Below, one piece after another: positions 56,742-64,000 of a stretch of DNA of 64,000 bases; positions within the stretch are counted from its first letter, which is position 1; the number at the start of each line of letters is the position of its first letter. The stretch covers positions 720,228,232 to 720,292,231 of the forward strand of contig NC_057861.1 in NCBI RefSeq assembly GCF_019393635.1. Reading direction: 5' to 3'. A program made the translations under genes and the position numbers. This stretch comes from Dromiciops gliroides (lineage: Eukaryota; Chordata; Mammalia; Microbiotheria; Microbiotheriidae). The notes under the pieces were generated by a model. The model searched no databases. It was not told the DNA's origin and saw nothing but the letters and a program-made list of their open reading frames with translations.

Positions 56742-57000
56742 TTGGCAGCTAGGTGGAATAGTGGATAGAGGGGTGGGTTTGGATTTAGTAAGATATGGGT
56801 TCAAATCTTACTTCAAATATTTCCTTCCTGTGTGACTCTGGGCAAGTTACTTAAACTCTATTTACTTCATGTTCCTCACCTAGAAAATGGAGATAATAAT
56901 AGCATCTAATTCTCAGGTTTATTGTGAGGAAAAAATGTGATCATAATGTTAAAGTGCTTATAACAATGCATGCCACATAGTAAGTGTTTTATAAATATTA
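56742..57000 (+). mobile_element. CORE-SINE (Mar1-like), full length
   Basis: Head GGCAGCTAGGTGGAATAGTG, CORE GTGTGACTCTGGGCAAGTTA, then TAGAAAATGGAGATAATAAT, and tail ACATAGTAAGTGTTTTATAA. A WSINE has inserted into its 3' tip. Confidence 0.85.
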
Positions 57001-57005
57001 GTGGT

Positions 57006-57247
57006 TGGGGGCAGCTAGGTGGCGCAGTGGTAAAGCATGGGGCCTGGACTCAGGAGTACCTGAGTTCAAATCCAGCCTCAGACCCTTGACACTTACTAGC
57101 TGTGTGACCCTGGGCAAGTCACTTAACCCCCATTGCCCTGCAAAACAAACAAACAATAAATAGATAGATAGATAAATAAATAAACAAATAAACAAATAGA
57201 TAGATAGATAGATGGATAGATAGATGGATAGATAGATAGATAAATAA
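57006..57247 (+). mobile_element. WSINE1-type SINE with tail expanded to TAGA/TAAA repeat
   Basis: 15-bp TSD ATAAATATTAGTGGT (56991-57005 and 57248-57262) encloses the SINE plus about 110 bp of AACA, TAAA and TAGA units. The microsatellite therefore grew from the SINE's own A-tail. Confidence 0.93.
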
Positions 57248-57253
57248 ATAAAT

Positions 57254-57330
57254 ATTAGTGGTGGTAGTGGTGGTAGTGGTGGTGGTGATGCTTTTGCTCC
57301 TGCTGCTGATCATGATGATGACAATGATGT
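57254..57330. repeat. (GTG GTA)n and GAT-type trinucleotide tract
   Basis: GTGGTGGTAGTGGTGGTAGT followed by CTGCTGCTGATCATGATGAT. Confidence 0.8.
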
Positions 57331-57779
57331 TGATAGGTTTAGGAAATTTTCAAATTCAACAATTTTTCATCTGTAAGGTTAAAGCATAGATAAGGTGTAT
57401 TCCTTTTGATTCTTTTTTGTCTTACTTTTTAATTCAACAGAATATGTGAAAACAATATTGAACTCACTTTAACTATAACAGAAATAGATTTTTTTTCCCC
57501 TGGGAGCATTGACTGTTGACCTGCTAGATTAATAAGTTCTACAAAGGTTGTTTTGTTTGTTTGTTTTCAGAAAAAACAGAGATAAGAACTAGATTACGAT
57601 GTACTACCTACTCTCTGGTTAACCACTTTATTATCATAACTCCTGGATCATCCCCTAGCTATAGTCATTAGACACCTAGTATAACATTTCTGAACCAACC
57701 CCACCCCAAACACCATTTTAATGTTTTCCCCTATGTTGCACACAGCAAAATGGAAGATAAACTTTTTATTTTAATGACT

Positions 57780-57835
57780 CCTACCTTCTCTCTCTCTCTG
57801 TTTCTGTCTCTGTCTCAATCTCTCTGTCTCTGTCT

Positions 57836-57902
<67 letters not shown>

Positions 57903-57930
57903 CTTCCTTCCTTCCTTCCCCCCCTCCCTT
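57780..57930. repeat. (TC)n microsatellite with CCTT tail
   Basis: About 30 perfect TC units (57838-57898) within a longer pyrimidine tract. Ser/Leu and Glu/Arg open frames on the two strands are artefacts. Confidence 0.95.
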
Positions 57931-58100
57931 TGTCTCTGTTTCTCTGCATGTATATATATAGGCATATAGTACTATATATGGTAATGGGTGTATGTTTTTT
58001 TTAATTCCAATGTATCTGTCATATATTGCATATAGAGGAGGTATAACATAGTGGATAGAAAGAGTCTTAGTATGAGGAAAAATAGTTGCATGATCTACCT

Positions 58101-58850
58101 CTAAAAATTCTGTTGGTGGAGGCATGAAAAAACCCAACCATTCTGTGGAGAAATTTGGAACTATGCCCAAAGGGTAAAGAACTGTGCATACCCTTTGATC
58201 CATCGATACCATTGCTATGTTTATATCCAAAAGACATCCACAAAAAGGAAAAAAAGACCTATTTGTACAAAAATATTGACAGCAGATGTTTTTTAGTGGC
58301 TAGGAAATGGAAATCAAAGGAATGCCCATCAGTTGGGGAATGGCTGAACAAGCAGTGGTATATTATTTTGATGGCATATTATTATGCTATAAGAAATGAC
58401 AAGCAGGATGATTTTGGAAAGGCCTGGAAAGACTTGTATGAAATGATGTGTAGTGAAGTGAGCAGAACCAAGAGAACACTGTGCACAGAGACAGCAATAT
58501 TGTTTGTTGAAGAATAGTGAAAGATTTAACTATTTTCAAAAATACAATGATCCAAGACAATCCCAACGGACTATTGATGAAACATACTATCCACCTCCAA
58601 AGAAAGAACTGATATTGTTGGAACACAGACTGAAGCAAGCTATTTTTCACTATCTTTCATTTGTTTCTTTTATTCAAATTTTCTCATATAAAATGAATAA
58701 TATGGAAATGTTTTACCTAATCATACATGAATAACCTATATATGATTGCTTTTTGCTTCAGGAAAGGGGGAGGGGAGGGAGGGAACAAGGAATAAAAATT
58801 GGAACCCAAAACTATAAATAAAAAATGTTTATTACTGAAAAAATAAAAAT
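58101..58850 (+). mobile_element. L1 ORF2 C-terminus and 3' UTR (copy F)
   Basis: The open frame 58155-58517 (120 codons) reads IPFDPSIPLLCLYPKDIHKK, then RKWKSKECPSVGEWLNKQWY and LMAYYYAIRNDKQDD. This is the C-terminal part of L1 ORF2 (Y/FDPSIPLLG-type motif and MAYYYAI-like end). The 3' UTR has the GGAAAGGGGGAGGGGAGG tract. It is 5'-truncated. The open frame is a fragment, not a gene. Confidence 0.9.
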
Positions 58851-58917
58851 TCAGCTTAACAAAGAAAGGAAAAAATTTAAAATAAAATACTGGCTATGTG
58901 ATCTTGGGCAAGTTTCT

Positions 58918-59293
58918 TTTTTGTTTTTAAGTATGTATTGAATTTAATATGGTAGTACCAACTTTGTCCTATTTGTCTCTGCTTCTTTTGAACTCCTTTA
59001 TGCTCTATGTATATTTTCCCTTTCTTTTTTTAATATTTATTTATTTAAAGTTTTGAGTTTCAAATTCATCATTAGTCCTTTGGGATTCTCTTGGATCATT
59101 GCATTACTGAGAATAGTTAAGTCATTCACAATTGCTCATAGGTCAATAATGCTGTCACTGTGCACAATGTTCTCCTGGTTCTGCTCACTTAACTATACAT
59201 CAGTTCATATGAGTCTTTCTAGGTCTTTCTGAAATCATCCTGCTTATCATTTCTTATAGCACAATAATATTCCATTACAATCATATACCACAG
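58918..59293 (-). mobile_element. L1 3' end (copy G), antisense
   Basis: A T-rich start is followed by reversed ORF2-end blocks (TTCTCCTGGTTCTGCTCACT, ATCATCCTGCTTATCATTTC). TSD CTTGGGCAAGTTTCT/CTTGGGCAAGTCTCT (58903-58917, 59294-59308; one mismatch). It inserted inside the CORE-SINE middle/end boundary. Confidence 0.9.
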
Positions 59294-60129
59294 CTTGGGC
59301 AAGTCTCTTAGCCTTTTGGACAACTCTCTAGGAAAATAATTTCTTCATGAGTTTTCAGTCTTCATTGTTTAATAAAACAGAATTTCCCTATATCAATAAA
59401 TATAAATTTGGACATAAATATACACAAACACAAACACACACACATACATACACTGACTTGCTCTGCTCATATACCCATTACCTTGGGCAGCAATGTCTAT
59501 GTATACATGTTGACACAGATGTCTAAGGCAATATTTTACTTCACTCACGTATTCTGTTTTAAAATAATCACCTTCTGCAGGAGGACTCTGCCACCCTTCC
59601 ATGTGCTAGTGACATTCCCTCCAAGTTCACTTTACGTGTATTTTGCATACACCTATGTAACCAAACATCCAAAGGCCACTGGCATGTGACACTCTCTTCA
59701 CTGGAAAAAAATTAGTGCTTCACCCCTGCATCAAAGTGGGAAGGAGTTGGCAGGAATGGGGAGAGAAGAGATATCCAGGCTCTTCCAGCTCTTTGAGCTT
59801 TCTTAGCCTGCATCATAAAGAGAGAAGTGAAAGTGTCACTCTCTCTTTAAATAATTGATGGGAGAAAAAGACTGAAAAGATGCTGGTATAGGAGGTTCTG
59901 GAAATATCCAACATGTCCTTATCTCCAGCTAGATATTTGAGGAATGCACACTTTAGTGAGATTGGGAACTCTCTTTCTCAGTTGAGCTGAGGCTAAGAGA
60001 GCCCAAAAAGATCACATCTCTTTTTTTCTCCCATTCCTCTACTCCGGCCAACTCTGTCCTGGCCTCAACACCAATGAGGAGTAAATCCCTTAAAAGTAGG
60101 CTTGGGGCTTGGATAATACCTGTATATGC

Positions 60130-60290
60130 ACTTGTTTTGTCTTCTAATAGAATATAATCTTCTTCGAACTAATGACGGATGTTTGTATTTTTTAGTTTAG
60201 TTTAGTGTTTTGTTTTGTCCTTCTAGCACCAGCTATTAGCAGAGTATTTGTAATACTATGTGTTGAATAAATACTTGTTTTACTGATGGA
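60130..60290 (+). mobile_element. L2 LINE 3' end
   Basis: GAATATAATCTTCTTCGAAC, TCTAGCACCAGCTATTAGC and GTGTTGAATAAATACTTG fit the L2 tail. Confidence 0.6.
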
Positions 60291-60465
60291 GTTAGTGTTA
60301 ATAAACTAAGTTAATAAATACCTATGCATTGTTAAGATAGACAAAATGACTTAATTTGGCTATTTCAAATTAACTCTTTTGAATATAATGAATTTAGTAA
60401 TAATTTAAAAAAACAGGGCTTTGCACTCAATAATAACTCAACAAACCCAGGCAATGTCTTTCTTT

Positions 60466-60960
60466 CTAGAACTTCAATGGTGAACAAATTTGATTATGTG
60501 TCCTCTTTCCCTCAACTGAGTTGAAGGTGCCTTTCTCAATTTCTTTTTTCACTGCTACAATGATACAGGAAATGAGCTCCCCTGAGATTCCAGTTTTAAT
60601 CCCAGGGATGCAGTTTTGATGGGCTTCTTTTGTTTTTGTGTTCTTTAAAACTAAGTCCCACACATTAGCAGCTTCACATGCAATCATTACTGAGCAAATA
60701 TAAATCTACTCCTTTCCTGTCACTGGCAATGATGGATTCTGAAGGTTTCATTTATGGCTGTCTATCCTGTATTTGTTTTATAAAGAAAAAGTACTCTTTC
60801 CAACAACATGAGATAGTTGATGGCACACCAACTGGGAGCCAGGAAAGCAGCTTCTCCTCTGTATTCTTCCAGGGATCCTGCCAGCTGGATTAAGTAACCG
60901 CACCTTTCTGTCATTGCTTCTCCATCCCCAACAAGAGAGATAAACATTTTGCCTCATAAC
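60466..60960 (-). other. Possible decayed coding remnant, unidentified
   Basis: Two minus-strand frames, 60762-60947 (MFISLVGDGEAMTERCGYLI...) and 60466-60687 (IACEAANVWDLVLKNTKTKE, then ELISCIIVAVKKEIEKG), are protein-like in composition but sit in different frames with stops between. I do not recognise them. They could be a retropseudogene or chance. Confidence 0.25.
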
Positions 60961-61119
60961 TACTCCCACAGAAATTTAAGGACAAATTCATTAAGGAAAA
61001 AAAAAAAACAAACCTAAGACACTTAGGAAGAACTGGCATCTTAAACTTCAAAATTCAACTGATGCTTTCTGAACCTTTTTTATTTTCATATGGAAGAAAA
61101 ATTTAGTATAATGCAAAGA

Positions 61120-61631
61120 CCGTGTTGGACTGGGAAAAGATTGAGATTTGAGTCAGTACTGTCACATGACAACCATGTGACATTGGGCAGGCCACTAAAC
61201 ACTTAAAAGCTTCCATTTCCTTATCTATATTAGAAAATGATATCCTCTTATTACTATAACTTACATTAAAGAAGGCTTTACCATCTTCTTTGCTGCTACA
61301 TCTTAAGGCTAGTAAGACCATTCCATTTGACTTGTAGCTGAAACCTCTTAGAGATATTGTCTCTCATTAGAATGTGTTTCTTTAGAGTATGGCCCATACT
61401 GATTTTTGATATGTACCTCCAATAGAGGCATACTTAATAAATACCTTTTTTAAGATTACTTCATTCAATTTACAAATATCTCTATCTCTATCTATCTATC
61501 TATCACTGTGGGTGAGTGATACATTTTTAAATATAATTAGTGGTTGTTACAAGCATTATCAACCTATAAATACATACATATATATGCACATAGACATGCA
61601 CACATACACGTACATTCATACACACACACAT

Positions 61632-61665
<34 letters not shown>

Positions 61666-61935
61666 GGTCTTATAACACCCACCTTCATTTTTTCTGATAA
61701 TTTCCTGCAAGATTATATGTGAATATATTTTGAATTGTAAAAGATGGTAGAGAGTCAACATGGTCTAAAAGTCAGCATCAGGGTGAGGAGTATCTGGGTT
61801 CAAATCTTGCCTCAGACACACACTAGCTATTGGGATAACAATTAATTAAATCTCTAAATTCTCCCAGGAAACTTTCTAAGACTATCAGTTACATATAAGG
61901 TGCACACATTCACTAGTGGAAGAAATTTCCAAGCT
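61120..61935 (+). mobile_element. Two CORE-SINE fragments
   Basis: The first (about 61120-61270) has TGAGATTTGAGTCAGTACTG and CCATGTGACATTGGGCAGGC. The second (about 61745-61935) has ATCTGGGTTCAAATCTTGCC and GGAAACTTTCTAAGACTATC, the latter typical of a Mar1 subtype. Between them lie a TCTA/CA microsatellite (61480-61665) and unclassified DNA. Confidence 0.65.
61570..61668. repeat. CA/TA microsatellite
   Basis: Imperfect ACATACAT units, then about 12 CA units, then TATATA. Confidence 0.92.
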
Positions 61936-62204
61936 AGGAATTTAACACATTGATATAAATCACAGAAATAACAATTATTGTGTGTGGGTTTTTTTGTTAG
62001 TTTGGGGATACCAAGGAAAGGTGACAAGCTTTAATAATACAAAATATGAGTTATCAAAAGTATTGTTCTATTCACTTCCCCTATTCTGGCAATTTTATTA
62101 CCTGTATTGCATTATCCTTATGTGATTATAGTTTAATTTGAAATATTGTTTCACTTGATAGAACTAACAACAATAGTTAGCAATGGACTTTATGGATAAG
62201 AAAT

Positions 62205-62289
62205 ATTTTATATATACATATATACACATGTACATATATACATACATACATACACACACACACACATATATATATATATATGTATATAC

Positions 62290-62335
<46 letters not shown>
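62205..62335. repeat. TA/CA/TG microsatellite, palindromic
   Basis: ATATACATATATACACATG, a CA run, a TA run, then about 17 TG units. The CA and TG arms could pair. Confidence 0.94.
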
Positions 62336-62337
<2 letters not shown>

Positions 62338-62440
62338 GCTTCCTGAGGGGGCAAGGGCTTTTGTCATTTTTGTCTTTGTATCCTCAGTGCCTACAACACT
62401 GTCTAGTGTATAGGTGCTGCTTAAAAAGGCACTAAATTGG
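62336..62440 (+). mobile_element. L2 LINE 3' end
   Basis: GTAAGCTTCCTGAGGGGGCA, TCTTTGTATCCTCAGTGCC and AGTGTATAGGTGCTGCTTAA are L2 3' hallmarks, directly after the TG array. Confidence 0.7.
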
Positions 62441-62496
62441 CCAGTATAGATGTGCCAACATGAATCATTACCATTGTTTATACTTTATTCTTTATA

Positions 62497-62604
62497 CTGT
62501 ATTTTAGATCATTTTCCATTAACCAAATGACACAGTGATGTGACAGCAGCCTTTCACCACACTAATGGCTTCTCTGTGATCAATTTTTCTGTAGATGGCA
62601 TTTA
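62497..62604 (+). repeat. 108-bp unclassified repeat, copy 2
   Basis: Partner of 48772-48879: same length, same strand, 5 mismatches. Confidence 0.9.
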
Positions 62605-62984
62605 TATTTGACTGTACAACACACTGTGAACTCAATTCAAAAATAACTTCTTATGTTGCACTTCTAAGGAACAGCATGGGGTTGACATTTGGGCAAGAGA
62701 TAGAAAAAACAGCACAAGATGAAATAAGAGCTTAATGTTTCCTTTATGTCTAAATAAGGATTGATTGCATATTTACAGCAAGAAAGAATCCCACAGAGGG
62801 CTTTCAGCCAAAGTCGGGATCCCAATATAATCAAAATTCCCAAACATTTTTTCTCTTCCAGGGTCTAGCTATGTCTTTCTAAATAACAAGCATTTTTCTA
62901 GGATTGACTTACAAGTTCATATTTGTAGAGGTACAAGAGACATACTTTGAAGTTATACATAAAGATTGCCATTTATTTCCTTTA

Positions 62985-63190
62985 TCACTGTATGCAATTT
63001 CAAGGCAATGTGACACTATCCTTCCTTTGGGGTTAGAGAACCTCAGTTCAAATCCTTCCTCATTCATGATGCCTGTATGCTTTTGGGCAAGTCAATCTGT
63101 TCAGGCCTCAGTTTCTTCAGTGTAAAATGAAGGGGCTGAACAAGAGATTATCTGGGGTCCATTCCCCATATAGTTCTATGATTCAATAAA
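62985..63190 (+). mobile_element. CORE-SINE
   Basis: ACCTCAGTTCAAATCCTTCC, TTGGGCAAGTCAATCTGTTC, CAGTGTAAAATGAAGGGGCT and a CATATAGTTCTATGATT-type end. Confidence 0.75.
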
Positions 63191-63351
63191 TTATAAAACT
63201 AGAACATTTTCAAAAGAATTGGTCACATGTAGTTAAAGAGGAGAAGTAGCAAAATGTCTGTTATGAGAGAGTTTAAAAAACAAAACTTCCTCTATCTGGG
63301 ACTAAACTTGGTATTAATTTAATGATAATTAATTTACATTTGAATCATTAA

Positions 63352-63480
63352 GCATTGTAATTTAGTGGAAAGATGTTGGAGTAGGAATCAAGTTGTCTCC
63401 TGTGTATTGTAAAATGATCGTAGGTCAAGTCATTTATTTTCTGTAAAACTCAGTTTCCTTACTCTTAAATGGACTTCTTA
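63352..63480 (+). mobile_element. CORE-SINE fragment
   Basis: TTTAGTGGAAAGATGTTGGA, GTAGGTCAAGTCATTTATTT and AACTCAGTTTCCTTACTC. Confidence 0.65.
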
Positions 63481-63491
63481 TAACATATCTT

Positions 63492-63770
63492 GCAGCTAAG
63501 ATAGACTTTTGGACCTGGAATCAGCATAAACCTGAGTTCAAATATATCCGTAGACATTTACTAGCTGTGTGACCTTGGGCAGGTCACTTAATATATGTTC
63601 ATCTCAGTTTCCTTAAATCTAAAATATAATTTTAGAGTTGATAAAGATAAAAATGGAACCTACTCACAAGGTCATTTGTTGTAAGGATCAAATGGGTTAA
63701 TATGCCTGACACATAGTATGAACAGGTAAATACTGGTTAGTATTATTATCATTTACACTCACATATATAA
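63492..63770 (+). mobile_element. CORE-SINE (Mar1-like), near full length
   Basis: GCAGCTAAGATAGACTTTTG head, ACCTGAGTTCAAATATATCC, CTAGCTGTGTGACCTTGGGC, then TTGTTGTAAGGATCAAATGG and a TTAGTATTATTATC tip. Confidence 0.8.
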
Positions 63771-63904
63771 TTTTTAAATGTATTGTATAATATATATTAG
63801 ATATAGTGATATAGAGTTTGCTTGACCTTGTTTGAGCCTCACCACAAACTGTATAAGGTATGTACCACACAAATGATTTTACATCCCCCCTTCAATTTGT
63901 GTGG

Positions 63905-64000
63905 TGTGTGTGGGGGGGCAATGAGGGTTAAGTGACTTGCTCAGGGTCACACAGTTAATGTCAAGTGTTTGAGGTCAAATTTGAACTCAGGTCCTCCCAA
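63905..64000 (-). mobile_element. WSINE1-type SINE, antisense, cut by window edge
   Basis: GGGGGGGCAATGAGGGTTAA, GACTTGCTCAGGGTCACACA and TTTGAACTCAGGTCCTCC. The head lies beyond the window. Confidence 0.93.

Larger units (their letters stand above)
58033..59345 (+). mobile_element. CORE-SINE split by two opposed L1 insertions
   Basis: Three SINE pieces remain in order. The head is at 58033-58100 (TATAACATAGTGGATAGAAA), the middle at 58888-58913 (TGGCTATGTGATCTTGGGCA) and the end at 59305-59345 (CTCTTAGCCTTTTGGAC). Copies F and G occupy the gaps. Confidence 0.75.
55673..64000 (-). other. Upstream contactin intron (at least 8.3 kb)
   Basis: From the acceptor at 55673 to the window edge no further contactin exon was recognised on the minus strand. 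The span holds the SINE, L1, L2 and microsatellite features listed below. 55673-56741, 57330-57780 and 59350-60125 otherwise show only unclassified AT-rich DNA. Confidence 0.65.

Noticed and set aside
58155-58517. 120-codon open frame that looks like a conserved protein
   Set aside because: It is the C-terminal part of L1 ORF2 in a 5'-truncated element, not a host gene.

Overview
The window is nuclear DNA from a marsupial. It is AT-rich, almost gene-free and crowded with interspersed repeats. The abundant tRNA-headed CORE-SINE (GGGGCAGCTAGGTGGC... ...GTGTGACCCTGGGCAAG) is the WSINE1-type marsupial SINE. Its body reads more like the Australian marsupial form than the opossum form I remember, so an australidelphian host is my guess; the species cannot be fixed by reading alone. 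L1, L2, MIR/Mar1 CORE-SINEs, SINEs with an RTE-like tail, and solo LTRs fill most of the rest.

The only real protein-coding gene I can support lies on the minus strand at the right. Three consecutive 3' exons of a contactin gene, best matching CNTN6, sit at 55560-55672, 52342-52510 and 44531-44640. Splice sites and phases agree (phase 1 into the first, 0 between first and second, 1 between second and third). They encode most of the last fibronectin type III domain and the C-terminal GPI-signal exon. A 3' UTR and an AATAAA follow, ending near 44075. The last exon appears to carry a one-base frame disruption inside the GPI-signal region. Everything right of 55.7 kb is upstream intron, and everything left of 44.07 kb is the downstream intergenic desert.

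Layout from the left: 1-13 kb is old L2/MIR DNA with two solo LTRs (2903-3405 and 5839-6413), three WSINEs and a dispersed direct repeat. From 13.2 to 31.7 kb lies a nested L1 cluster. It holds a 5' UTR fragment, an antisense ORF1 copy, copy A (15.2-20.2 kb), copy B (21.0-30.8 kb) and an antisense L1 tail. Copy B is interrupted by a solo LTR, an unidentified segment, a WSINE, a complete 3.2-kb ORF2-less half-L1 and an RTE-tail SINE. The half-L1 starts with a CCAAGATGG box and encodes an ORF1 whose N-terminus looks like a PCNA-interacting (PIP) box. From 31.7 to 44 kb there is old L2/MIR DNA, one L1 tail, microsatellites and more SINEs. From 44 to 64 kb the contactin exons are separated by introns holding a WSINE-in-WSINE nest, an internally deleted L1, an RPS27 processed pseudogene, a CORE-SINE split by two opposed L1 insertions and a 108-bp unclassified duplicate pair.

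No bacterial-type operons, CRISPR arrays, tRNA or rRNA genes were seen. The most unusual signals are the PIP-box-like ORF1 N-terminus, the half-L1 carrying a SINE-tail-like junction, the frame break in the contactin GPI exon and the 108-bp duplicate.
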